Positions 35,633-44,750 of a stretch of 64,000 bases of DNA are shown one piece after another. Each line of letters starts with the position of its first letter. Position 1 is the stretch's first letter. The DNA comes from Bermanella sp036960565 (GTDB taxonomy: Bacteria > Pseudomonadota > Gammaproteobacteria > Pseudomonadales > Oceanobacteraceae), in NCBI GenBank assembly GCA_036960565.1, contig JBALXQ010000019.1:29804-93803 (forward strand), written 5' to 3'. Made by a program: the position numbers and the translations under genes. The notes under the pieces are model-generated. The model did no database searches and had not been told where the DNA came from. It worked only from the letters and a program-made list of their open reading frames with translations.

Positions 35633-36973
35633 CTATTTCTTTATTTTCCCCCAGATAAATGATTGATCACCTGAGTCATCTTTATTGCTGTGGCTTTCAT
35701 TGTGTTTATGGCTACCCTGTCCGCCTCTATTTTGGCTATTTCTATTTTGACTATCACTATTACGACCGCGGCCAGATCCCTGGTGCGAATTCTCACGCTG
35801 ATGCTTAGTCACGTAATTTAAAATAGAAACCGGCACTTCTTTTTTAACCACAAAGCCTTCCACTTCCTTGCGCTTAATAATATGTCCTAAACGGCTTTCG
35901 ATGGCGCACAGGTTTTTAAAATCGCCCCAAGCCACAAATGACACTGCCACGCCCGCGGCACCCGCACGACCAGTACGACCAATGCGGTGAATGTAATCTT
36001 CAGGCTTAAAAGGCAAATCATAGTTTACAACGCGGCTAAGCTCATCAATATCAATACCGCGCGCAGCAATGCCGGTGGCCACTAAAAACTTTAACTCACC
36101 AGATTTAAAATCGGCCAATATTTTTTCACGACTGGCCTGACTCCTGCCGCCATGAAGCGCCTCGGCCACGATGCCACGTTTTTCCAGCTGAGCCACCAGC
36201 TTGGCTGCTCCGTGTTTTTTCTCGATAAAAATCAGCGCCTGATCCCACGCCTGCTCCGTAATTAAATGACTCAACAAGGCCGACTTTTTATCCTTATCTA
36301 TGGCAATAACGTATTGCGAAATAGTGGCGGCAGTTTGAGTTTTTGGGGATACGGTAATTTCCACCGCACCATTGTTAATTTCATCGGCTAAGTTACGAAC
36401 GTCATCGGTTAAGGTAGCGGTAAACAACAGGTTTTGGCGCTGCAATGGCAGACGATCAATAATTTTATAAATGTCACCACTAAAACCCATGTCGAGCATT
36501 CTGTCGGCTTCGTCCAATACCAGATATTCTAATTCATCAAAATGCAGAGCTCGTTGATGTACTAGATCTAGCAATCGGCCTGGTGTAGCCACTAAGATGT
36601 CTACCCCTTCTAATAACTGCTCTTTTTGCGGCTCATCATCTACACCGCCATACATGGCCATGGAGGTCAGATCAGTGTGCCCACTGTACTTAGCAACGCT
36701 GGCTTCAACCTGCGCCGCCAGTTCACGGGTAGGTGCAAGGATAAGGGCACGAATGCGCTTTCCACGCTTAATGGGCCTTAATTGAAGACGTTCAATGATA
36801 GGCAAGACAAAGCTGGCGGTCTTACCGGTACCGGTCTGGGCGGCGGCTACTACATCTTTGCCCGACAAAATCACAGGGATGGCCTGTTTTTGAATGGCAG
36901 TGGGCTTGCTATAGCCCGCATCACTAATGGCTTTTACGATTGGATCGCTTAATCCAAGCTTTGAAAATGGCAT
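35633..36973 (-). CDS. rhlE: DEAD-box RNA helicase RhlE
   Basis: 446 residues from the ATG at 36973, preceded by CCGAGGCG; the upstream ATG at 37039 has no clear RBS and gives an unusual N-terminus. Motifs in order: Q motif (YSKPTAIQKQAIP), AAQTGTGKT, APTRELA, TPGRLL, DEAD within VLDEADRMLDMGF, TAT in place of SAT, ARGIDID and HRIGRTGR. The C-terminal tail is low complexity (Gln/Asn/Ser/Gly/Arg). RhlE unwinds RNA in ribosome assembly and RNA decay. Single gene. Confidence 0.92.
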   Translation of the reverse strand: MPFSKLGLSDPIVKAISDAGYSKPTAIQKQAIPVILSGKDVVAAAQTGTGKTASFVLPIIERLQLRPIKRGKRIRALILAPTRELAAQVEASVAKYSGHTDLTSMAMYGGVDDEPQKEQLLEGVDILVATPGRLLDLVHQRALHFDELEYLVLDEADRMLDMGFSGDIYKIIDRLPLQRQNLLFTATLTDDVRNLADEINNGAVEITVSPKTQTAATISQYVIAIDKDKKSALLSHLITEQAWDQALIFIEKKHGAAKLVAQLEKRGIVAEALHGGRSQASREKILADFKSGELKFLVATGIAARGIDIDELSRVVNYDLPFKPEDYIHRIGRTGRAGAAGVAVSFVAWGDFKNLCAIESRLGHIIKRKEVEGFVVKKEVPVSILNYVTKHQRENSHQGSGRGRNSDSQNRNSQNRGGQGSHKHNESHSNKDDSGDQSFIWGKIKK

Positions 36974-37249
36974 GTAACGCCTCGGGGTAGTTTGTGATCG
37001 TCGATGGCTGGCTGTGGCGGCGACTGTTGATTGCGCCATGGCTTATCGAAGGAAAGAGAATGGCTCGAGTATAGCATTTACAAAGGGGGCGTTGTAGTTG
37101 AGAGGGAAAGAGAGTCCCACTAAAAGAGTAAGTAAAAAGACTCTACCTAATAATATTGAGCCCCAAATCTTCATTTTCCCCCCACATTCTCCCCATACAC
37201 TCCTTAATACCATCCAATACACCCCACACCTGCGGGCATAGGAGCCAAT

Positions 37250-38764
37250 ATGAAAACACCCCAAGCCTATCTAGTGATTTTTTGGCTGGTCTCGTCTCTC
37301 ACCTTTTTATTATCTGGTTGTGGCGCCAGTACTGGCATAACCGAAGACACTTCAGCTGGAGATTCTTCAACTGAGGAGGATACAAACACCGACGCTTCAA
37401 CAGGCACATCCAGCTCCCTAACACTTAACAGCTCGGTCATGACCGATGGCGGCACACTTCCCACCACTTACAGCTGCGATGGCGATGGTATATCACCACC
37501 CCTTTCTTGGAGCGGCGCTCCCAGTGATACCCAAGAATACGCACTGATCATGCACCATGTGCCGGGGCCAGGTGACGCCCATTGGTATTGGGTAATGTAC
37601 AACCTAGACGACAGCGTGACGGAATTAGGCGCAGGTGAATCCTTGGGCACGCTTGGGAGCAATAGCGTGAACAGCATTAATGAATACGCGCCGCCTTGCT
37701 CACAAGGACCGGGCGAAAAGGAATATATTTTTACGCTTTACGCCCTTTCTACAACGCCTGATGTGAGTAATTCAAGCAGCGTAGATCGCGACACTTTATT
37801 AAGCGCTATCTTGGATATCACCCTTGAATCGGTGGAATTCACGGTGAATTTTGAGCGCGGCAATACAGACTCCAGTGAATCAACTAACTGCGAAAGAGTT
37901 CAATCATCGGTGAGCGATGCAGGCTTTAATGACTCAGTGGTGGTCATGTGTGATGACAACTACGCCTATATCACCTCCGACACCTACCCTGACCATGATT
38001 TAATGAATGGCATTACCGGCACCAACGAGCAAATCCCCGTGCCTGCCGTGGATTACGCCTCTCCCATTAAGTTGAACCCAGCCTTAAGTAATGTGCTCAC
38101 CAGCATAGATGCCGCCGTGGGCGTAGCGGTGAACGGTGTGCCCATTTACGATTATTCGGCCGCGGGGGATTTGGATATTTATAATTACGATGAAAATCTC
38201 GACACCCTTGTCCTTGGCCAACTAGATAGCTGTGGTGGTCACGCCGGTCGCGGTGATGATTACCATTACCACGCTGCGCCCACCTGTATGCAGGACGCCA
38301 TTAACGATTTAAACGACACCACTATTTTAGGCTGGGGCTATGACGGCTATCCTTTATACGGCAACAACAATCCAGATGGCAGCGCCATTAATGAAGGGGC
38401 GCTAGACGTTTGCAATGGTCAAATAGATGCTGACTTTGGTTACCGCTACCACACATCCAATGAAGCGCCTTATATTATTCAATGTTTAGTGGGTGAAGTG
38501 GATACCAGCATTTTGCCAAGAGTCGCGTCGTTAATTAGCAGCAACCCTCAGATGCGTAATGATCTCACTCCACCTCAAGGAGGCGTCACTAACCTCAGCC
38601 ATACGGTAAGTGATAATGGCACTCGCACTATGACTTACAGCCATGATGGCAGTGATTATTATGTAGTTTTTAGCCCATCAACTAGTGGTGAAAACTGCTA
38701 CAACTTTTCACAAAAAACAGTTAGCAATGGTGGCATTGAAGAGAACGGCGTGTTCTGCCGCTAG
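37250..38764 (+). CDS. PEBP-YHYH fusion lipoprotein
   Basis: 504 residues, GGAG before the ATG. Lipoprotein signal with LLSGC (Cys24), then a Ser/Thr/Asp-rich linker. Residues about 50-205 look like a bacterial PEBP (YbhB/YbcL) domain: DGDGISPPLSWSGAP, ALIMHHVPGPGDAHWYWVMYN and EKEYIFTLYAL. Residues about 215-440 form a YHYH-type domain with CGGHAGRGDDYHYHAAPTC, WGYDGYPLYG and RYHTSNEAPYI. The fusion puts a small-ligand-binding-like domain and a His-rich, probably metal-binding domain on the same lipid anchor. The closing 60 residues are unassigned. It leads a run of secreted-protein and sensor genes. Confidence 0.82.
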   Translation: MKTPQAYLVIFWLVSSLTFLLSGCGASTGITEDTSAGDSSTEEDTNTDASTGTSSSLTLNSSVMTDGGTLPTTYSCDGDGISPPLSWSGAPSDTQEYALIMHHVPGPGDAHWYWVMYNLDDSVTELGAGESLGTLGSNSVNSINEYAPPCSQGPGEKEYIFTLYALSTTPDVSNSSSVDRDTLLSAILDITLESVEFTVNFERGNTDSSESTNCERVQSSVSDAGFNDSVVVMCDDNYAYITSDTYPDHDLMNGITGTNEQIPVPAVDYASPIKLNPALSNVLTSIDAAVGVAVNGVPIYDYSAAGDLDIYNYDENLDTLVLGQLDSCGGHAGRGDDYHYHAAPTCMQDAINDLNDTTILGWGYDGYPLYGNNNPDGSAINEGALDVCNGQIDADFGYRYHTSNEAPYIIQCLVGEVDTSILPRVASLISSNPQMRNDLTPPQGGVTNLSHTVSDNGTRTMTYSHDGSDYYVVFSPSTSGENCYNFSQKTVSNGGIEENGVFCR

Positions 38765-38862
38765 ATGCTCAAGATCAACACTCATTCACTGGCAAACTTA
38801 TTTAAGAACTTGGGGCGCTCATGTATTCAGCGATCCCCTCAATATTTTACAGAGCGGTTATT

Positions 38863-39453
38863 ATGAAAATAATTTTAACGTGTGGCTTTATCTTGTTGAT
38901 GGTCATGAGCCAGGTGCAAGCTCACGAATTAAAAGAAAACAGCGCACAAGTCATTATGCGAGATGGGCAAGTAGAAATCCGCTTAATGGTAAATATGGCA
39001 CGCTGGCAATCCTTATTACAAAGTGATCAAGCTTGGCTAATGGGAGACTCTATACAGGTAATGCCTAAGCATTTAAACGACAAACAAAAAAGCCTATTTT
39101 TAAGTGAATTAATCACCCAAAATTCGCAGGTTAGTGTTAATGATGTGCCTGTGAAAATGGGAATTTTATATTTTCCCGATTCTATCGATATTAACAATGA
39201 CCACCACAGCAATGAATACAATGAGATAGTTCTCACCGCACAACATAAGCAAGGACATGTTAACAACATAAGCCTATCCCTGCCAAAAAGTTTAGGGAAT
39301 GTGCATAGTCGCTTTGTACAACCTCGCTACCGCTTAATCAAGGCAGGCAACCAAACACAAGTTTCATTTAAACACACCTTCATAAAGGAGCATAAAATGC
39401 CCTCACCACCCATAAACAATATCACTATTCATCAACCCATTTCTGATATTTAG
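38863..39453 (+). CDS. Secreted protein of unknown function
   Basis: 196 residues from the ATG at 38863 (GAGCGG upstream); it begins with a clear signal peptide cut after VQA. The mature part has HELKENSAQVIMRDGQVEIR and several alternating strands, with a His-rich patch NNDHHSNEYNE. No recognised family. About 100 bp after the PEBP-YHYH gene, same strand. Likely periplasmic. Confidence 0.7.
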   Translation: MKIILTCGFILLMVMSQVQAHELKENSAQVIMRDGQVEIRLMVNMARWQSLLQSDQAWLMGDSIQVMPKHLNDKQKSLFLSELITQNSQVSVNDVPVKMGILYFPDSIDINNDHHSNEYNEIVLTAQHKQGHVNNISLSLPKSLGNVHSRFVQPRYRLIKAGNQTQVSFKHTFIKEHKMPSPPINNITIHQPISDI

Positions 39454-39556
39454 TGGCCTTTTATGATCGTTTATTTTGCTAAACTACTTTCATTAATTTT
39501 ACATTAACATTGTTATTCGACATCACCATCAACAACATAAAAGGCCGTTATAACTT

Positions 39557-39988
39557 ATGAAATTCGCCTCATTTATTCTTTGTATTGCTGCGCTTGTCAG
39601 TATTTCAATTCAGGCTAACGCCCAAAGTAATGGCAATGAAATAACGGCTTCCCAGCCCGGTCTGAACCAAACACCACCACCTCCTTTGGCTGATAAACCA
39701 CCAAAAGGGAAAATGGGCGGAAAACCACCAAATGACGCCATTGAAATGTGCATAGGTAAAGACGACAAATCTGCCTGCACCATGAATGGCCCCCAAGACG
39801 AGGAAAAAGGCTTTTGCGAGTACACACCCGACCAACTGTATTTTGCCTGCAATCCTCAGCGTGGGCCGCAACAAGGGCCACAACCTAGATCGGAGCCAGC
39901 GCCGCGCATTGATCAAACAGGTCAAGATACAGCAGGCGCTTCTCGCTCGCAGGTGACGCTTTACCCTTCACACCTTAAAAGCCAGTAG
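39557..39988 (+). CDS. Secreted proline-rich protein with a four-cysteine domain
   Basis: 143 residues. Signal peptide ends ANA-QS. Then a Pro/Lys-rich stretch (TPPPPLADKPPKGKMGGKPP), a compact domain with four cysteines (EMCIGKDDKSACTMNG ... GFCEY ... YFACNP) at about 62-100, and a Gln/Pro tail. The cysteine domain resembles short bacterial repeats of the form C-x-GK-x-C-x(n)-C-x(n)-C found in other secreted proteins of marine gammaproteobacteria. Immediately upstream of the sensor kinase. A ligand or metal-binding role is only a guess. Confidence 0.7.
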   Translation: MKFASFILCIAALVSISIQANAQSNGNEITASQPGLNQTPPPPLADKPPKGKMGGKPPNDAIEMCIGKDDKSACTMNGPQDEEKGFCEYTPDQLYFACNPQRGPQQGPQPRSEPAPRIDQTGQDTAGASRSQVTLYPSHLKSQ

Positions 39989-40062
39989 CCAATATGGTAA
40001 ATTATCAGAATTACCCAATGAAGCTTTCTCAATACTCCTTATCAAAACAGGATTAAATACTC

Positions 40063-41565
40063 TTGAAGTTGCTGTATAAATTCTTTCTGGCGTTCTTCAT
40101 CACCAACCTTGCGATCGTGGGTTTGTTGATGGGTCTCATCACCAGCAACTTATCTTCTGACTTTAACGAGTTTGTGTATCAGGCAGAAAACAAACACATT
40201 GAGACCACACGTCAGCAATTGGCCAATCTTTATGCGTCCCAAGGTAGCTGGCAAGGTATTAAGCAAGATATACAAATTTGGCGCGACATTGCCGACCCTA
40301 AACCCGCGCGACGGGCCCCACCACCGCCTAAAAACAAGCAACAATCTAAACGCCAGAACAATGAAAATAAGGGCAATAACCCTCCGCCACCAAGACCGGG
40401 TCCACGCCCTGAAAAAAGACAACAAGAGCAGTCCGCCAGTAAAGCCGATGATTTTTTAAAAACGGGCCGCCGCTTAAGTTTGTACGACGCCAAGAAACAA
40501 GTGATTGTAGGCAAACAATTTATTGAAGAAAACCCTAGGAAAGAAGCCATTAGCGTCAATGGAAAAACGGTGGGATGGTTAGGCCTTGTGCCCTCTAACG
40601 CCATTAAAGATAGCCCAGCCAACGAATTTTTAGCCAAACAATTTCGCAGTTTTTATCTAACCGGTGCAGGTGCATTAGCCTTTGCTTTTCTCATGGCCTT
40701 TGTATTATCCAAGCATTTAACCCGCCCCATCAATACCATCATTAGTGGCACCAATATTTTAATGAAAGGCGATTATAAAAAACGCCTTTTAAAAACCACT
40801 CAAGATGAATTAGGCACCCTCACAGATAACTTTAATAATTTGGCGGCCACCTTAGAAAAAAATCAAAAGAATCGATTTCAGTGGATGTCTGATACCTCCC
40901 ATGAATTGCGCACACCCTTAACCATTTTAAAAGCTCAACTGAGCGCCATTCAAGATGGGCTTTTTAAAGCCGATGAAAAACGCATTGAATTGTTCATTGA
41001 AGAAATAGATAACTTGTCTCATATTGTGAATGATTTGTACCAGCTATCCAGCTCGGATGCGGGCGCACTCACTTATGAAAAAAATGCTATACAGCCTATC
41101 CAATTGCTTAATCAAGTACTGACTAACTTCGAGCCCAAACTCAATGGCCAACAACTTTCTTTGGATGCCAGCTCGTTGTCTAGTGTTGAACTAAACCGTG
41201 AAAGCCTAACCTTATTGGCCGACAAAGACAGGCTGAGACAATTATTTTCGAACCTATTAGAAAACAGCTGTCGTTACACCGATGCGGGTGGCAAAATTCA
41301 GGTAGTGGCCAGTTGTCATACTCAGCAGTTAGAAATACGCATTCAAGATTCCAGCCCAGGGGTAAAAAAAGAAGTGCAAGAAAAGTTATTTGAGCGCTTC
41401 TTTCGTGTAGAGCAATCTCGCAACCGTCAGCACGGCGGTTCAGGGTTAGGCCTGTCACTATGCCAACAAATAGTTGAAGCTCATCAGGGTAGCATACTCG
41501 CTAGTGACTCACCTTTGGGCGGGTTGTGCATGACGCTTTTATTTCCTATAAATTCCATTGAATAA
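40063..41565 (+). CDS. Sensor histidine kinase, BaeS/CpxA-like, with proline-rich periplasmic loop
   Basis: 500 residues from a TTG at 40063 (AGGA about 10 nt upstream). Membrane segments at about 8-30 and 198-216 enclose a periplasmic domain that carries a Pro/Lys/Arg/Asn-rich insert (about 81-118). HAMP follows (217-268), then the dimerisation helix with the phosphorylated His280 in SDTSHELRTPL, and the ATPase with NLLENSCRYTDAGG, DSSPGV and GGSGLGLSL. It overlaps functionally with the response regulator 15 bp downstream. The periplasmic insert is unusual for BaeS-type sensors. Confidence 0.9.
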   Translation: MKLLYKFFLAFFITNLAIVGLLMGLITSNLSSDFNEFVYQAENKHIETTRQQLANLYASQGSWQGIKQDIQIWRDIADPKPARRAPPPPKNKQQSKRQNNENKGNNPPPPRPGPRPEKRQQEQSASKADDFLKTGRRLSLYDAKKQVIVGKQFIEENPRKEAISVNGKTVGWLGLVPSNAIKDSPANEFLAKQFRSFYLTGAGALAFAFLMAFVLSKHLTRPINTIISGTNILMKGDYKKRLLKTTQDELGTLTDNFNNLAATLEKNQKNRFQWMSDTSHELRTPLTILKAQLSAIQDGLFKADEKRIELFIEEIDNLSHIVNDLYQLSSSDAGALTYEKNAIQPIQLLNQVLTNFEPKLNGQQLSLDASSLSSVELNRESLTLLADKDRLRQLFSNLLENSCRYTDAGGKIQVVASCHTQQLEIRIQDSSPGVKKEVQEKLFERFFRVEQSRNRQHGGSGLGLSLCQQIVEAHQGSILASDSPLGGLCMTLLFPINSIE

Positions 41566-41580
41566 TCTGAAGGGTGATCG

Positions 41581-42261
41581 ATGGCCATGAAAAAAAACGT
41601 ACTCATTGTTGAAGACGAGCAACACATAGCCGAAGTGTTAATAGCCTACTGTGAAAAAGAAGGCTACTTGGCAACGCTAAAATCCAGTGGCAAGGATGTT
41701 GTATCTCACGTTAAAAACAATCCAGTGGATATTATTTTATTGGATTTAATGTTACCCGATGTAGACGGTTTGACGCTATCCAAACAAATTAGAGCATTCT
41801 CGCAGGTACCCATTATTATGGTCACCGCCAAAGGGGAAGAGCTAGACCGGTTACGAGGGTTAGATTTTGGCAGCGACGACTACATCTGCAAACCCTTTAG
41901 CCCAAGGGAAGTAATGGCGCGAATTAAAGCGGTGTTAAGGCGCTTTCAACCAGAAGTAGATTCGGTAATAAGGCAATCTGGTTTTGAATTAGAAAGTGAC
42001 AAATATAAGGTGACACTAGAAGGCCAAAGCATTGATTTAACCCCAGTTGAATTTAAAATTTTAGAGCTGCTCATTACCCATGTGGAGCGGGTCTATAGTC
42101 GTAATGAAATTTTAAATTTGGTATACAGTGACGTAAGTGAAGTGAGTGATCGTAATATAGATACTCATATTAAGAATATTCGTAAAAAAATTCACACGAT
42201 TAACAAAGATGCCAACCCCATAGGTTCGGTGTATGGGGTGGGTTACCAGTTCAAGAAATAA
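41581..42261 (+). CDS. OmpR/BaeR-type response regulator
   Basis: 226 residues. Receiver domain with the acidic pair Glu11-Asp12, phospho-acceptor Asp55 in LLDLMLPD, Thr in MVTAKG and Lys in CKPFSP. The winged-helix domain from about 130 has DLTPVEFKILELLI, SRNEILNLVY and NIDTHIKNIRKKI. It is the partner of the kinase gene 15 bp upstream; cotranscribed with it and probably with the secreted-protein genes before it. It ends 2 bp from the convergent msrB gene. Confidence 0.92.
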   Translation: MAMKKNVLIVEDEQHIAEVLIAYCEKEGYLATLKSSGKDVVSHVKNNPVDIILLDLMLPDVDGLTLSKQIRAFSQVPIIMVTAKGEELDRLRGLDFGSDDYICKPFSPREVMARIKAVLRRFQPEVDSVIRQSGFELESDKYKVTLEGQSIDLTPVEFKILELLITHVERVYSRNEILNLVYSDVSEVSDRNIDTHIKNIRKKIHTINKDANPIGSVYGVGYQFKK

Positions 42262-42263
42262 GG

Positions 42264-42650
42264 TTATTCCTTGGGCAGGTCGTCACTGCTAATGAAATCC
42301 ATAGAAATGGAATTTACACAGTGGCGAATATTTTTAGCCGTTAAGCCCTCCCCCTCAAATACATGTCCAAGGTGACCATCGCACTTAGCACATAATATTT
42401 CAGTACGTCGCCCGTCGCTGTCTACTTTTCGTCTAACCGAACCCAGTATTTCATTATCAAAACTTGGCCAGCCACAAGACGAATTAAACTTGTGTTCAGA
42501 CTGATACAAAGGAGTTTGGCAGCGTTTACACACATACACTCCCCCTTCAAAAAATTTATCGTACTTTCCGGTAAAGGGGCGTTCGGTACCCTTGTCAACA
42601 ATCACTCGCTGCTCTTCAGCGTTCAATTGTTTAAATTTAATACTATCCAC
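42264..42650 (-). CDS. msrB: Peptide-methionine (R)-S-oxide reductase MsrB
   Basis: 128 residues from a GTG start at 42650 with GGAG upstream. Zinc cysteines in two CxxC pairs (Cys41/44, Cys87/90), catalytic Cys111 in RHCVNSISMDF, and a candidate resolving Cys59 in SSCGWPSF. It reduces R-methionine sulfoxide in proteins, repairing oxidative damage in the cytoplasm. Full length for the family. Next to cytochrome b561 on the same strand. Confidence 0.95.
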   Translation of the reverse strand: MDSIKFKQLNAEEQRVIVDKGTERPFTGKYDKFFEGGVYVCKRCQTPLYQSEHKFNSSCGWPSFDNEILGSVRRKVDSDGRRTEILCAKCDGHLGHVFEGEGLTAKNIRHCVNSISMDFISSDDLPKE

Positions 42651-42737
42651 GGCTGACTCCGCTACAATTTAATATAATGACAATACTACTTCAAACTCAA
42701 TTTAATTAGCCACTTAAACCCTTAGATTCCCGCCAAA

Positions 42738-43328
42738 TTAGTTAAATAAATGTTTTTTAGCGCTTAATAACCATGGAGAAAAAGCGTGTATTTTGTGGGC
42801 CAGGGCGGCCCCAACATGCCCCAACAACAATGTGGGCAAAAGATAGGCTGAACCCAGGTTTTTATGAAAGTCAGCAAAAGGCTCCATAAAACTCATCATC
42901 AAGATACCATGACTATTTTGCAGCCAACCCTGAATCATTTCAAAGCGCATAAAACCTACCAAATTCACAATCCCCAATAATGGGAAATCAACCCCCGTGC
43001 CTAAATAGGCACTAATGGGCAGGCCAAACAACATTGCGTAAAGCACTAGGTGCATTAAACGAGCTGGCCAGGCTGTAGAGGTCTTTGTTTTAATTTCAGT
43101 TAAGGTGACTGCAGGTTTTAGTAAGCGGGTTTTGCGGCGTAATATAAATGCCAGTATCGCCAAAACAAATACCAGCGCACCTGCATTCATGTGCAACACC
43201 AAACAATACCAGTTGGCCACTTCTAACTGGGTTGTATAATAGCTGCGATAATAAGCACTGGCGTAAGCTACCACCACGCTCACTACTATGGCCCAGTGAA
43301 TAAAACGCTTAACCATAAATTGAGTCAT
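42738..43328 (-). CDS. Cytochrome b561
   Basis: 196 residues, four hydrophobic segments with histidines for two b hemes: KRFIHW near residue 11, LHMNAGAL near 46, RLMHLVLY and FADFHKNLG with LGHVGAALAHK toward the C-terminus. RBS GAGG. The family moves electrons between the quinone pool and periplasmic carriers or oxidants. Third gene of a unit in which two cytochrome P460 genes come first; that makes electron exchange with the P460 proteins likely. Confidence 0.88.
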   Translation of the reverse strand: MTQFMVKRFIHWAIVVSVVVAYASAYYRSYYTTQLEVANWYCLVLHMNAGALVFVLAILAFILRRKTRLLKPAVTLTEIKTKTSTAWPARLMHLVLYAMLFGLPISAYLGTGVDFPLLGIVNLVGFMRFEMIQGWLQNSHGILMMSFMEPFADFHKNLGSAYLLPTLLLGHVGAALAHKIHAFSPWLLSAKKHLFN

Positions 43329-43407
43329 GGATCTGCCTCTTTATATTGCCCTTACTAGTTGAAATCACGCTTTAAAGCAGCCCTAAAGCCTATTCAAAAA
43401 ATAAGGA

Positions 43408-43932
43408 CTACCTTTGGTTGCCGTTCATAATTTCACGGTCCGCACCACCTAAAGGCGTATGACAGCCAAGACACAAACTAGAGCGCCCAGAAAGATCGGT
43501 ACCATTATAATTAATTATGCTGCCATCCTTTTTATATTCGGCCCAAAACCAATCATTATTGGCAGGGTCGTATCCGGCTTCGCGTTTAAACATGATGGTT
43601 AGCGCTTCATAATTTTCATCGGTTTGTGCAGAATAAACCTGCTTAGGGGTTAAGCCGCCTTTAGCGCCATAATTGTGTTTTACCACCACGCGCCCCGTGA
43701 CTCCATCCACTTCAATTTCTTTAGCAATGATTTCTTGAATGCTGCCATGAGGCCGGCTGCCCACAAACGGATAACTGCGCAACCGTCCGTCACCAATGAG
43801 ATTTTCGCTTTGCAATACTTGCCACACTTTTTGTGCATAAGCATTATCAACAGCGCGACCTGATGTTTGATTGGCTGCCATGCTAAAAACCGGCGCACTA
43901 AAAACAATCACGAATAGAATTTTTTTAAGCAT
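43408..43932 (-). CDS. Cytochrome P460-family c-type cytochrome (second copy)
   Basis: 174 residues, strong RBS GAGGCGG before ATG at 43932. Signal peptide ends SMA-AN. One heme-binding C-L-G-C-H near residue 155, preceded by NDWFWAEYKKDG, which fits the cytochrome P460 fold. P460 enzymes oxidise hydroxylamine and NO by means of a heme cross-linked to lysine; whether this one has the cross-link cannot be told from sequence. Lies after the other P460 gene and before b561. Confidence 0.82.
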   Translation of the reverse strand: MLKKILFVIVFSAPVFSMAANQTSGRAVDNAYAQKVWQVLQSENLIGDGRLRSYPFVGSRPHGSIQEIIAKEIEVDGVTGRVVVKHNYGAKGGLTPKQVYSAQTDENYEALTIMFKREAGYDPANNDWFWAEYKKDGSIINYNGTDLSGRSSLCLGCHTPLGGADREIMNGNQR

Positions 43933-43994
43933 GATACCGCCTCTCTTTTGGGCTTCGATCTATAGACGTTTATAAATCGAAGTCACTTGTCTGG

Positions 43995-44044
43995 CCATTT
44001 TTCAGGACCATTCTTCAGGACCATTAACATGGTCTGAAAAATGG
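43995..44044. repeat. Long imperfect hairpin between the two P460 genes
   Basis: Left arm 43995-44011 (CCATTTTTCAGGACCAT) pairs with 44029-44044 (ATGGTCTGAAAAATGG) with one bulged G. The left part contains a direct repeat of TTCAGGACCATT. No T-run, so it more likely sets mRNA stability between the two genes than terminates. Confidence 0.6.
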
Positions 44045-44060
44045 TTGCTACGCTTAGCGC

Positions 44061-44660
44061 TTAATAACCGCCTGTGGCTTTAATGCCCTTGCCTTTGCCC
44101 ACTCTTAATACTGGATAGTACTGAGTGAACACAAAGTCATCGGCTGCTGAGGCGTTATGGCAAGCATTACAAGCCGCGGCTGGAAATGGCTTAGCACTTT
44201 GCGCCAAGGATTTATGATCAGGAGTAGAGAAACTATAATAAGCCCAGTTACCTGGCTCATTAGGAAAGTCTTTTTTACTCTTAATGGTCGCTTCCAAACC
44301 GATAAAGTCGCCCATAAAGTAACCATTACCGCTCACTGCCGCTTTTGAACCCACCGACACCAATTCTTTGATGATGATAGTGCCATCGCGAAACTCGCCT
44401 TTGTCTTTCCAGTGTTCCCAGCTTTGGGGGTCTATATAAACGTTATGGTGTTCAGGAAACGCGGCCTTGCCATTGTTCATATCGTTAGGCGTTAATGGCG
44501 AACCCACATAAACCCATTCGCGATAGCCAGCAGGACGCTGGAGCTCGCCATCATCAATCACATAAGCCGGTTGAGCCTGGCTAACAGCAGCAAACGTTAT
44601 CTGCGCCATTAACACCGCTACCATTAAAAGCACTTTGCTTGTATTTGATTTCATCTTCAT
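44061..44660 (-). CDS. Cytochrome P460-family c-type cytochrome (first copy)
   Basis: 199 residues from the ATG at 44660 (GGGG 7 nt upstream; a GTG 12 bp further out is less likely). Signal peptide ends SQA-QP. P460 pattern: RPAGYREWVYVGSPLTPND near the start, then GTIIIKEL, NWAYYSF and the heme site C-N-A-C-H at about residue 165. It is one of two family members in tandem, first in the unit and divergent from an AraC regulator. Acts in the periplasm. Confidence 0.85.
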   Translation of the reverse strand: MKMKSNTSKVLLMVAVLMAQITFAAVSQAQPAYVIDDGELQRPAGYREWVYVGSPLTPNDMNNGKAAFPEHHNVYIDPQSWEHWKDKGEFRDGTIIIKELVSVGSKAAVSGNGYFMGDFIGLEATIKSKKDFPNEPGNWAYYSFSTPDHKSLAQSAKPFPAAACNACHNASAADDFVFTQYYPVLRVGKGKGIKATGGY

Positions 44661-44750
44661 ACTTAACCCCACTTCACTTTATTGAATGCTGCTTCATTTG
44701 AAGGCATTGGTAGATTTTAAGGGTAATGGGCTTAAACCCAGGTATATGAA

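Noticed and set aside
39605..39925. Hydrophobic open frames opposite the proline-rich secreted protein
   Set aside because: They arise because proline/lysine codons give long open reading on the other strand; no ribosome site or conserved pattern.
40150..40637. Long minus-strand frames opposite the proline-rich insert of the sensor kinase
   Set aside because: Same codon-bias artefact; the kinase frame is clearly the coding one.
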